A stretch of DNA of 64,000 nucleotides from Allokutzneria oryzae (GTDB taxonomy: Bacteria > Actinomycetota > Actinomycetes > Mycobacteriales > Pseudonocardiaceae). A model generated the notes under the pieces. It saw nothing but the letters and a program-made list of their open reading frames with translations, had not been told where the DNA came from and made no database searches. The position numbers and the translations under genes are program-made. Below are positions 55,972-63,645 of the stretch, piece after piece. Location of the stretch: positions 310,001-374,000 of the forward strand of contig NZ_JBHLZU010000006.1 of NCBI RefSeq assembly GCF_042429765.1, read 5' to 3'. Position 1 is the first letter of the stretch, and every line of letters begins with the position of its first letter.

Positions 55972-56196
55972 CGCCTGTCCCGCAAGTCGCCCCGATCCCC
56001 CGAAGCGGCACCACCCCCGCGCCTCCGTACCCCCGTGCGCTGGCTGGCGTGGTCGAGGTTTTCGCGTTTTGTCACCTTATTGCGCAAGAAAGCGCTCCCA
56101 AATCGCGTTAAGGCTACAAAACGCGAAATGAGGGGCATGCGAGTGAGGGTGCCAGGGGTGGCGAGGTGGTGCTACCACTTGCAGGACAGGCGCTAG
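55968..56196. repeat. MITE-like palindromic element, copy 6 (complete)
   Basis: 229 bp from CTAG to CTAG. Terminal inverted repeats CTAGCGCCTGTCCCGCAAG (55968-55986) and its complement (56178-56196) match at 18 of 19 bases. The core palindrome (56059-56129) is the shared repeat with centre AAAGCGCTC. CTAG at both ends could be a target duplication; the left CTAG supplies the stop codon of the DUF1992 gene. No coding capacity. Together with 56197-56277 it fills the gap to the next gene. Confidence 0.82.
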
Positions 56197-56277
56197 CAGC
56201 GCGCTCCCTCTCACGGGGGAGCCGCTCTCCTCGCTCTGGGGAGTGGTGCCCGGCGCGCGGCCCCTACCGTCGCAGGC

Positions 56278-56745
56278 ATGGTTGATCCTGGTCGCTCACG
56301 ACGTTGGCCGGCGTACGCGGTGGCGGTGCTGTTCCTCGGTTATGCCGTGGGGAAGGCAGCTTTCGCCCTGCAGGCCCGGCTCGGGTTCCCGGGCGGCCCG
56401 CCCGTGTCGGTTACCGAGACCGAGAGCTACTTCATGGACGCGGCGACCGCGCAGTGGTTCGCCAGCGCCTCCGGTGTGGTGGGCGCGTGCGTCGCCATCG
56501 CCACCGTCACGGCGCTGGGGCGCAGGGTGCCGAGAACGTTGATGCTGCTCGTGCTGGCCGGGATGCTGCTGGCCGTCGGCGGCGGCGCGGGGGTCATGAT
56601 CCTGGACGCGTTCGTCGGCATCGGCGTGGGCTGGCAGTGGCACCATGGCGTCCTCGGAATCCTGGCGCTCGGCTTGTTCCTGGAGATGACCCGCTCCTAC
56701 GCAACGTCCACGAGACCTGTCGCGGTTGGGCGCGTGGACCACTAA
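56278..56745 (+). CDS. Small four-helix membrane protein
   Basis: 155 aa with four membrane segments (near 11-31, 60-80, 86-108 and 118-135). No family recognised. SVTETESYFMDAATAQWF forms the first external loop. ATG 56278 in GGCATGG; ribosome site weak. Followed by a bidirectional terminator shared with the convergent tuf-like gene. Confidence 0.65.
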   Translation: MVDPGRSRRWPAYAVAVLFLGYAVGKAAFALQARLGFPGGPPVSVTETESYFMDAATAQWFASASGVVGACVAIATVTALGRRVPRTLMLLVLAGMLLAVGGGAGVMILDAFVGIGVGWQWHHGVLGILALGLFLEMTRSYATSTRPVAVGRVDH

Positions 56746-56764
56746 CGGGAGGAACGGGGTGCGG

Positions 56765-56797
56765 GGTGGGGCGCCACCGAAGGGGTGGCGCCCCACC
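56765..56797. terminator. Bidirectional terminator
   Basis: Perfect 14-bp stem GGTGGGGCGCCACC / GGTGGCGCCCCACC with a five-base loop, between convergent genes. Confidence 0.8.
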
Positions 56798-56803
56798 GAG
56801 GGG

Positions 56804-57988
56804 TCAGGACAGGATCTCCAGCACGGTGCCCGCGCCGACGGTCCGGCCGCCCTCGCGGATCGCGAAGCCCAGGCCCTCGGCCATCGCGACCGGCTTGCCC
56901 AGCTCGACGGTGAGCTCCACCGAGTCACCGGGCAGCACGAACTGCCCCTCCTCCAGCTCAACAACACCGACAACGTCGCTGGTGCGGAAGTGGAACTGGG
57001 GCCGGTAGTTCGTGCCGAACGGCGTGCGCCTGCCGCCCTCCTCGGCGGAGAGCACGTAGACGCTCGCCCGGAACCGCGTGTGCGGCTGGACGCTGCCGGG
57101 CAGGCAGACCACCTGGCCGCGGCGGACGTCGTCCCTGCGCACACCGCGCAGCAGCAACGCCGCGTTGTCCCCGGCCTCGGCCCTCGGCAGCGACTTGCCG
57201 AAGGTCTCGATGCCGGTGCACACGCTGGTCACCGTCGGCCCGAGCCCGACCACCTCGACCGCGTCGCCGACGCCGACAACGCCCTGCTCCACCGCGCCGG
57301 TGACCACGGTCCCGCGGCCGGTGATGGTCAGGATGTTCTCGATGGGCATGAGGAACGGCCGGTCCAGGTGCCGCACCGGCTCCGGGACGTAGCTGTCCAC
57401 CGCGTCGAGCAGCTCGACCACGCTCGGCGTCCACGCCGGGTCGCCCTCCAGCGCCCGCAACGCGGAGACCCGCACGATCGGGACCTCCTCGCCGGGGAAG
57501 CCGTAGGTGGACAGCAGCTCGCGCAGCTCAAGCTCCACCAGGTCCAGCAGCTCGGGGTCGTCCACCGCGTCGGCCTTGTTCATCGCCACCACGATGTGCG
57601 AGACCCCGATCCGGCGGGCGAGCACCACGTGCTCGCGGGTCTGCGGCATCGTGCCGTCCTGCGCGGAGACCACCAGGATCGCCCCGTCCAGCTGCGCGGC
57701 ACCGGTGATCATGTTCTTCACGTAGTCGGCGTGACCCGGCATGTCCACGTGGGCGTAGTGCCTGGTCTCGGTCTCGTACTCGACGTGGGCGATGTTGATG
57801 GTGATGCCGCGCGCGATCTCCTCCGGGGCCTTGTCGATGCCGTCGAAGGCGACGTAGCGGGTGCTGCCGTCGCGCTCGGCGAGCACCTTGGTGATCGCGG
57901 CGGTCAGCGTGGTCTTGCCGTGGTCGACGTGCCCCATCGTGCCGATGTTGAGGTGGGGCTTGGTCCGCAGGTGCTCCTGCTTGCTCAT
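56804..57988 (-). CDS. tuf: EF-Tu paralogue (stand-alone tuf)
   Basis: 394-aa elongation factor Tu. G-motifs: GHVDHGKTT, RGITIN, DMPGH (normally DCPGH), NKAD and SALRAL; C-terminal EGLGFAIREGGRTVGAG is intact. The main tuf normally lies in the str operon with rpsL, rpsG and fusA; this copy is alone and differs noticeably from the actinobacterial consensus, so it is a second, divergent EF-Tu like Tuf3 of some Streptomyces. ATG 57988 fixes the start at family position. Its promoter resembles MerR-controlled sites. Possible roles: stress EF-Tu or elfamycin self-resistance, neither shown. Confidence 0.92.
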   Translation of the reverse strand: MSKQEHLRTKPHLNIGTMGHVDHGKTTLTAAITKVLAERDGSTRYVAFDGIDKAPEEIARGITINIAHVEYETETRHYAHVDMPGHADYVKNMITGAAQLDGAILVVSAQDGTMPQTREHVVLARRIGVSHIVVAMNKADAVDDPELLDLVELELRELLSTYGFPGEEVPIVRVSALRALEGDPAWTPSVVELLDAVDSYVPEPVRHLDRPFLMPIENILTITGRGTVVTGAVEQGVVGVGDAVEVVGLGPTVTSVCTGIETFGKSLPRAEAGDNAALLLRGVRRDDVRRGQVVCLPGSVQPHTRFRASVYVLSAEEGGRRTPFGTNYRPQFHFRTSDVVGVVELEEGQFVLPGDSVELTVELGKPVAMAEGLGFAIREGGRTVGAGTVLEILS

Positions 57989-58041
57989 GGCTGTTCCTTG
58001 GCGTGGCGGGCCGTCCGGCCCGCGTCGGGCGTGCTGAGACA

Positions 58042-58072
58042 AGGCTGAACCCTCACCTCGCGTGAGGGTCAA
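58042..58072 (-). promoter_or_regulatory. MerR-type promoter of the tuf paralogue
   Basis: Minus strand: -35 TTGACC (58072-58067), 19-bp spacer, -10-like CAGCCT (58047-58042). The spacer holds the dyad ACCCTCAC/GTGAGGGT (58049-58056, 58062-58069). Long spacer plus centred dyad is the hallmark of MerR-family activated promoters. No merR gene is nearby. Confidence 0.6.
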
Positions 58073-58121
58073 GAACCTGGGCGCGCGCGGTCCCCCGTCG
58101 CGGGGTCCCGCGGGAGCCGAC

Positions 58122-58158
58122 ACCCTCCTCCGTGGTTCTTGGCAGAGGGGAGGAGGGT
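58122..58158. other. Hairpin in gap upstream of tuf paralogue
   Basis: 10-bp perfect stem ACCCTCCTCC / GGAGGAGGGT with a 17-nt loop. It lies between the EACC1 gene stop (58310) and the tuf promoter and may be the EACC1 terminator. The rest of 58073-58309 shows no gene. Confidence 0.5.
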
Positions 58159-58309
58159 CAGCTTCGGGCGCCGGCCAGCGTCGCCGAGACGGCCGCGAGC
58201 GCGCCCGGCAGGCATGCGCCTGCCAGCGTCGCGAGATCGGCCGTCGTGAACATGGCGTCAGGGTGACACCCCGGGATCGGGGCTGTCACGGGGTTTTTCC
58301 GGAGAGTCC

Positions 58310-58693
58310 TCAGTGGACGGTCGGGGCCAGCGCCAGCGCCAGCCGCTCCGACTCGACCCGAACGCCGTCCTCGTCCAGTGCGCGGACCCGGTCGGCGGGC
58401 AGCTCGACCGTGGTGCCGTCGGGGCCGGCCAGCCGGAGGTCGACCCCGTCCTCACGGCGGCGCAGCCAGGACAGCACGGCCGATGCGAGCACCGCGGTGG
58501 CGCCGTCGGTGTCCGTCGCGACGACCAGCACGTCCAGCACCGCGCCCGGCCCGCTGCCGTCGCGGGACTGGTGGCCGAGGTGCAACGGCCCGCGCAGCTC
58601 ACCGGTCTCCACCAGCCACCCCCGCAGCGAGCGCAGGCTGTCGGTGGTGCCGTTGCCGCGCGCGGAGATCGTCACTGCCCGCTGATCACCCAT
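58310..58693 (-). CDS. Orphan EACC1-type protein
   Basis: 127 aa. Pattern SLRSLRGWLVETGELRG, GAVLDVLVVATD, VLSWLRRR and LRLAGPDGTTVELPADRV fits effector-associated constant component 1, a small protein encoded beside a variable effector (caspase-like, trypsin or others) in predicted actinobacterial counter-invader systems. No effector gene adjoins: downstream is the gap before tuf, upstream a NUDIX gene. ATG 58693. Confidence 0.75.
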   Translation of the reverse strand: MGDQRAVTISARGNGTTDSLRSLRGWLVETGELRGPLHLGHQSRDGSGPGAVLDVLVVATDTDGATAVLASAVLSWLRRREDGVDLRLAGPDGTTVELPADRVRALDEDGVRVESERLALALAPTVH

Positions 58694-58727
58694 CAGGGCA
58701 ACGTAACACCGCGCGCAACACCCCCGG

Positions 58728-59132
58728 TCAGGTCTGGGTCAGCGACTCCCGGACGTGGTCGACCAGGTCCAGCTCGACGGCGCGCGCGGGCGGCAGCCAC
58801 ACGCACTCGTCGTGCTCGTCCGGGTTGAGCACGACCTCGGTGTGCCCGTCGTCGGCGACCCGGTACACCCGGGCGTGGATGCGCAGCGGGCGGCCTTCCA
58901 CGTCCATCCAGGTGTGCCTGCTCCGCTCGCCGACCACCCGCACCGACAGGCCGGTCTCCTCCGCGGCCTCGCGGACCGCGGCGGCCTCCTGCGGTTCACC
59001 CGGCTCGACCGTGCCGCCAGGTAGCTCCCATCTGCCGCCAAGGAACCCCTTGGCACTGCGGCGGATGAACAGAACCGCGTCACCGCGCTCGATCCAGCAG
59101 TACACCAGGTGCTTCTCCGCGAAGTCGGTCAC
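58728..59132 (-). CDS. NUDIX hydrolase
   Basis: 134 aa. Complete Nudix box GGTVEPGEPQEAAAVREAAE followed by ETGL. C-terminal DEHDECVWLPPARAVELDL is usual. Cleaves a nucleoside diphosphate linked to another moiety; MutT-like sanitising is plausible but the substrate is open. GTG 59132. Confidence 0.92.
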   Translation of the reverse strand: MTDFAEKHLVYCWIERGDAVLFIRRSAKGFLGGRWELPGGTVEPGEPQEAAAVREAAEETGLSVRVVGERSRHTWMDVEGRPLRIHARVYRVADDGHTEVVLNPDEHDECVWLPPARAVELDLVDHVRESLTQT

Positions 59133-59172
59133 CGGTGCATCCTCGCAAACCCCGGTCCACCCTGACGACCGG

Positions 59173-59724
59173 TCACGTCGGCGGCCCGTCAGCCCCCCGC
59201 TCCGCGAGGTCGTCGATGGCGCCGGCCAGCTCGGACAAGGCAGGCAGCGCGGCGGCCAGCAGGTGCTGCCAGCCGGGGTGCAGCGTGTCCACGGCGGCGC
59301 TCAGCACGGCGACGTTGACCGAGTGCCACCTGGTGACGGCGTCCGTGCCGGGCTCGGTGAGCGTCAGGTGCACGGTGCGCCGATCGGCGCAGCCGGAGCT
59401 GCGCGAGATCAGCCCCCGCGCGCGCAGGCCGTTGGCCAGGGTGGTGACGGAGTTCGGCGCCAGCTTCAGCATCCGCGCCAGCTGACCGGGCCGGGCACCG
59501 GGGTGCTCGGCGAGGCAGGACAGCAGCTCCAGCTGGGCGACGGAGAGGGTGTTGCCGGGGTCGGCGCCGCGAGCCGCGCGCCGCATCGCCCGCCGCAGCC
59601 GCGCGACCACGTCGGCCAGCGCCGTGTCGACGCCGGCCGCCGCATCCGGCCCGTTGCCCACCGGGCCATGTCTACCACCCCGGCGGGCGCTGGGGTACGC
59701 CGTCCGGACACGCACCGCAGTCAT
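59173..59724 (-). CDS. MarR-family regulator
   Basis: 183 aa. Winged helix-turn-helix: LSVAQLELLSCLAEHPGARP, GQLARMLKLAPNSVTTLANG, wing ADRRTVHLTLTEPG. ATG 59724 has GGGAGG upstream and is preferred to the longer open frame, which runs antisense into the protease promoter. Divergent from the secreted protease gene across 119 bp, a possible target. Confidence 0.87.
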   Translation of the reverse strand: MTAVRVRTAYPSARRGGRHGPVGNGPDAAAGVDTALADVVARLRRAMRRAARGADPGNTLSVAQLELLSCLAEHPGARPGQLARMLKLAPNSVTTLANGLRARGLISRSSGCADRRTVHLTLTEPGTDAVTRWHSVNVAVLSAAVDTLHPGWQHLLAAALPALSELAGAIDDLAERGADGPPT

Positions 59725-59843
59725 GTGCCCACCCTCCCGGGCGGAAATGATCACGCGATCGACGCACGGGTGTTCTGCGCCCCGGCACCGCTTGGTTAGG
59801 TCGATCGGGAAGTGCCCTGTCCCGTGAAGGAAAGGAGCTTCCC

Positions 59844-60680
59844 GTGCGACGACTCGCGCAGGTCCTCGTCGCGGCGACCGTCCTACTAGGACTGTCCGCC
59901 CCTCCGCCCGCGTCCGCCGACCCGGAGCCACGGATCGTCGGCGGCACGGAGGTCAAGGCGAACCGCTACCCGTGGATGGTCGCGATCATCGACGCGGGCC
60001 GCAGAACCCAGTTCTGCGGTGGTTCCCTGGTCAACAGCAGGTGGGTGGTGACCGCGGCGCACTGCCTGACCGGCAGGCGGGCCGACGGCGTGCTGGTGGC
60101 GCTCGGCGCGAACGACTGGCGGCAGCCGGTCCGACTCGCGGCGGCGTCGCGGCTGGTCAGCCATCCCGGGTACGTCGACCCCAAGGTCAACAAGGCGAGC
60201 AGGCTCACCAGCGACATCGGCATGATCGAGCTGGCCGAGGAGATCCCCCTCAACGACCGCCGCATCCAGACGATCGCGCTGCCCCAGCCGGGCACCGGCT
60301 TCGCCAGCGCGGTCGCCTCGGGCTGGGGCATGACCACCTACCAGGGCAAAGCCTCGGTGAAGCTGCTGGAGGTGCCGCTGCTGAACCAGGACCTCCTCTG
60401 CACCCGGCTGTACCCGCTGCTGCGGCTGACCTTCGACCCGAGGGTGCAGACCTGTGCGGCGGCGCCCGGCAAGGACGTGTGCAAGGGCGACTCCGGCGGA
60501 CCGCTGATGGCGGCGATCGCCGGGCGGATGTACCTGGTCGGCACCGTGTCGTGGGGCGTGGTGTGCGGGGACCAGAGCAGACCCGCCGTGTACACCAAGG
60601 TCTCCGCGTTCGTGGACTGGATCAAGGGCACCGCGCGGACCGGCAGGTGGCAACGCGATCCCGGGATCCCCAACCCCTGA
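59844..60680 (+). CDS. Secreted trypsin-like serine protease
   Basis: 278 aa. Signal peptide (1-25, ASA cut), short propeptide ending PEPR, mature N-terminus IVGGTEV. Triad: His in TAAHC, Asp in SDIGMIEL, Ser in GDSGGP. Asp six residues before the Ser (KDVCKGDS) is the S1 Asp189 equivalent, so cleavage after Arg/Lys is expected; PEPR-IVGG itself is such a site, so autoactivation is possible. GTG 59844 with AAAGGAG upstream. Confidence 0.95.
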   Translation: MRRLAQVLVAATVLLGLSAPPPASADPEPRIVGGTEVKANRYPWMVAIIDAGRRTQFCGGSLVNSRWVVTAAHCLTGRRADGVLVALGANDWRQPVRLAAASRLVSHPGYVDPKVNKASRLTSDIGMIELAEEIPLNDRRIQTIALPQPGTGFASAVASGWGMTTYQGKASVKLLEVPLLNQDLLCTRLYPLLRLTFDPRVQTCAAAPGKDVCKGDSGGPLMAAIAGRMYLVGTVSWGVVCGDQSRPAVYTKVSAFVDWIKGTARTGRWQRDPGIPNP

Positions 60681-60708
60681 GCCCCCTCCGGTGCGGTTCA
60701 CTGACGGG

Positions 60709-61521
60709 ATGGACATCGTCGACGCCTGGTCACAGCACCCCACCGAACGCTTCATGGCAGCGCCGTGGCTGGCGACGCTGCTGCGCTGGACCCGCCAGGA
60801 GGGCCTGGCGGCGATGCCGGTCCAGGCCACCGTGGACGCCATGGACGAGGCCGGGATCAGCCTCGCGCTGATGTCCGCCTGGCACGCCCCCACCGGCTCG
60901 CTGATCTCCAACGACGAGGTCGCCGAGCTGGTGGCGGCCCGCCCGGACCGGTTCCGCGGCGTGGCCACGGTGGACCTCACCGACCCGATGGGCGCGGTCC
61001 GCGAGATCCGCCGCTGCGTCACCGAGCTCGGCTTCGTCGGCGTCCGCGTGGTGCCGTGGCTGTGGAACCTGCCGCCCAACGACCGCCGCTACTACCCGGT
61101 GTACGTGGCCTGCGTGGAGCTCGGCGTGCCGTTCTGCACCCAGATCGGCCACACCGGCCCGCTGTGCCCGTCGGAGCCAGGACGGCCCATCCCGTACCTG
61201 GACGAGGTGCTGCTGGACTTCCCGGAGCTGGTGGTGGTCGGCGGGCACGTCGGCTACCCGTGGATCCACGAGGTCCTGTCCCTGGCCACGAAGTACCCGA
61301 ACTTCCACGTGGACACCTCGGCCTACGCCCTGCACCGCCTGCCCGCCGACCTGGTGGGGTTCCTGCGCGGCCGGGGCCGGTCCCGGGTGCTGTTCGGCAC
61401 GAACTGGCCGATGATCAGCCCGGCCCGCTGCCTCGCCCGGCTGGACGAGCTGGGCCTGGACGACGAGGCACGCGGCCTGTTCCTGGCCGGCAACGCCCGC
61501 AGGCTGTTCCGACTGTCCTGA
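60709..61521 (+). CDS. Amidohydrolase-related (metal-dependent) hydrolase
   Basis: 270 aa TIM-barrel protein of the amidohydro-rel (PF04909-type) group, which includes decarboxylases such as ACMSD. Landmarks: DIVDAWSQHP, FRGVATVDL, VRVVPWLWNLPPNDRRYYPV, GHVGYPWIHEVL, and FGTNWPMISP with the C-terminal catalytic Asp replaced by Asn. The usual N-terminal HxH metal motif is not seen, so activity is uncertain. ATG 60709 is preferred; GTG 60691 is possible. Confidence 0.82.
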   Translation: MDIVDAWSQHPTERFMAAPWLATLLRWTRQEGLAAMPVQATVDAMDEAGISLALMSAWHAPTGSLISNDEVAELVAARPDRFRGVATVDLTDPMGAVREIRRCVTELGFVGVRVVPWLWNLPPNDRRYYPVYVACVELGVPFCTQIGHTGPLCPSEPGRPIPYLDEVLLDFPELVVVGGHVGYPWIHEVLSLATKYPNFHVDTSAYALHRLPADLVGFLRGRGRSRVLFGTNWPMISPARCLARLDELGLDDEARGLFLAGNARRLFRLS

Positions 61522-61590
61522 CACCGTCCACAAAGGACAAACGAGGAAATTCGGCTGCGGCAAAGGCTTGCGGCGCGTACAAATCCTGCC

Positions 61591-62322
61591 ATGAGACACA
61601 GCCAACCCCGCTTCGCCGAGATCGCCGAGCGCGGCACGATCCTGCTCAGCCAGGTGGGGTCGGGCGTGCACGGAACCGCCATCGCCGGGACCGACGACCG
61701 CGATGAGATGGGCATCTGCGTCGAACCTCCGGAGTACGTCATCGGACTCCAGCGGTTCGACCAGTACATCTTCCGCACCCAGCCCGAGGGCAGCCGGTCC
61801 GGGCCGGGTGATCTCGACCTGGTCGTCTACTCGCTGCGGAAGTGGCTTCGCCTTGCGCTGCAAGGGAACCCGACCGTCCTGCTGTCGTTGTTCGTTCCCG
61901 AGGACGAGATCGTGCGGATCACCGACCTCGGCCGGGAGCTGCGGGCGCGGCCGGAGCTGGTCGTCTCGCGCCAGGCCGGGCAGAAGTTCCTCGGCTACCT
62001 GCGCTCGCAGCGCAGGCGGATGGCGACCGGGGACCGCGCGGTGAAGCACGCGATGCACATGGTGCGCCTGGGTCTGCAGGGCGTCGAGCTGCTGGAGACC
62101 GGGCGGATCACGCTGCCCGTGCCCGAACCGTGGCGCACCTGGCTGGTGGACCTGCGCCTGGGCAGGCACGAGATCACCGAGGCGGTGGAGATCGCCGCCG
62201 GGCTGGAGGACGAGCTGGCGCGGCTGGTCACCAGCTCGTCCCTGCCAGAGCGCCCCGACACCGCGCTCGCCGACAAGTGGCTCATCGACGCCTACCACCG
62301 GGCGTGGGACGAGCTCTACTGA
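61591..62322 (+). CDS. RlaP-like nucleotidyltransferase (pol beta superfamily)
   Basis: 243 aa. Start of the polymerase-beta fold: GSGVHGTAIAGTDDRDEMGI (GS motif and acidic pair), then LDLVVYSLRKWLRLALQGNP. Resembles the YcgL/RlaP predicted nucleotidyltransferases associated with RNA repair; no ligase partner adjoins. ATG 61591. Its last seven bases overlap the convergent MFS gene. Confidence 0.82.
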   Translation: MRHSQPRFAEIAERGTILLSQVGSGVHGTAIAGTDDRDEMGICVEPPEYVIGLQRFDQYIFRTQPEGSRSGPGDLDLVVYSLRKWLRLALQGNPTVLLSLFVPEDEIVRITDLGRELRARPELVVSRQAGQKFLGYLRSQRRRMATGDRAVKHAMHMVRLGLQGVELLETGRITLPVPEPWRTWLVDLRLGRHEITEAVEIAAGLEDELARLVTSSSLPERPDTALADKWLIDAYHRAWDELY

Positions 62323-63506
62323 ACCCGCGCTGGCCGCCGTTCCTCGGCGGCGGCCAGCGCGACCGCCAGTACCAGGTACGGCGCCGCGAACATCGCGAAG
62401 ATCGCGCCGTGCGACATCCCGGCGGAAGCGGCGGCGTAGCCCGCGTAGAGCAGCACCGTCAGCACCCCGGACCCCAGGCCGGCCAACGAGGTCACCGTCG
62501 CCCGGCTCGGCCCGGCGATGGCATCCTGCAAGCGCGCGTCGATCACCACACTCGCCAGCCGGAACGCGCAGAATCCCGCCGCCACGACGAGAAAGCCGGA
62601 GAGCGCGCCGAACAGCGATCCCGCGGCGAGCGCGAGCGCACCCACCACCAGCAGGCCCGCGACCCCCTTCGCGCCGAGCCGCTCCCCGAAGGGCGCGAGG
62701 AGTCCGCCGCACGTCACGCCCAGCCACACCAGCAGCATGACCCACGGAACCGCGGTCGGTGCCGCCCCCTTCTCCAGCGCGAGCATCGGGACGTACTCCT
62801 CAAGCGCGTCCCACACCCCCATCACCAGCGGCAGCACCAGCAAGGCGCGGCGAACGGCAGGATCGACGCGCACCTCACGCACTCCGGCGCGCAGAGTGGC
62901 GAGGTAACCCGGCTGGTCGTCGGCATCGGCGCGCTCCCGGTGCTCGGGGAAGAACAACGCGATCGCCGCCGCCACCATGCAGGCGAGAACACTCGCGATA
63001 CCAACGGTGTGATAGCCACCGAGCGCCAGCACCGGTCCGGCGACGACCATCGCGGTCACGATCCCGAACTCGCTCGCAGCCCTCGCCCTGCCCATGACCC
63101 GCGCGTAGCGGTCAGCGGCGCCGACGCGCTCAAGCTCTTCGTAGACAAGGGCTTCGAGCGACCCGGAGGTCAAGGCGCTCTCGACGCCCCACAGCACGAA
63201 CCCGACGAGGAAAGCCCAGTACGACGGGAAAGCCACCCAGAGCGCGAAGCCCGCCCCGGCGAACAGCGGGCCGAGCGCGAGCAGCCACCGGCGGGAGAAG
63301 GTGTCCGCCCACGCGCCGGACGGGACCTCCAGCACGATCCCCGTGACGCTCCAGACGACGAACAGCGAGGAGATCTCGGGAACGGAGAGGCCGGTGTCGA
63401 CGAACAACAGGGAGTACACCGGGTAGAGCAGCACGAGGTGACTCGTGAACATGTAGGCGTACAACGTGCCGGGCAGTCTGCGGGCACGCGAAGGGGGTGC
63501 GGTCAT
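62316..63506 (-). CDS. MFS transporter
   Basis: 396 aa, 12 membrane segments. VLEVPSGAWADTFSRRWLLA is the loop 2-3 motif of major facilitators; VPSGAWADxxxRR is typical of a group of poorly characterised actinobacterial and firmicute transporters. Substrate unknown. ATG 63506. Tail-to-tail overlap of seven bases with the nucleotidyltransferase leaves no room for a terminator between them. Confidence 0.9.
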   Translation of the reverse strand: MTAPPSRARRLPGTLYAYMFTSHLVLLYPVYSLLFVDTGLSVPEISSLFVVWSVTGIVLEVPSGAWADTFSRRWLLALGPLFAGAGFALWVAFPSYWAFLVGFVLWGVESALTSGSLEALVYEELERVGAADRYARVMGRARAASEFGIVTAMVVAGPVLALGGYHTVGIASVLACMVAAAIALFFPEHRERADADDQPGYLATLRAGVREVRVDPAVRRALLVLPLVMGVWDALEEYVPMLALEKGAAPTAVPWVMLLVWLGVTCGGLLAPFGERLGAKGVAGLLVVGALALAAGSLFGALSGFLVVAAGFCAFRLASVVIDARLQDAIAGPSRATVTSLAGLGSGVLTVLLYAGYAAASAGMSHGAIFAMFAAPYLVLAVALAAAEERRPARVQ

Positions 63507-63597
63507 TGAGGTCTTCCCAGGAGGAGGGGCACGGACACGGGCACACGGCCGCGTCCGGCGGTCCTCGGGGACCTCGGCTACCGGATCAATGTCGCCA

Positions 63598-63633
63598 GCT
63601 CATGCGGGGAGAGTAGCCCCTCCCCGCATGAGC
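63598..63633 (-). terminator. gcvP terminator
   Basis: 13-bp perfect stem GCTCATGCGGGGA / TCCCCGCATGAGC, 10-nt loop, 13 bases after the gcvP stop on the minus strand. Confidence 0.8.
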
Positions 63634-63645
63634 CGGCCAGGAGAA

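Noticed and set aside
56804..57988. Elfamycin resistance of the EF-Tu paralogue
   Set aside because: Residues usually changed in resistant EF-Tu (Gln in MPQTREH, Tyr in STYGFPG) appear conserved; sequence alone does not support resistance.
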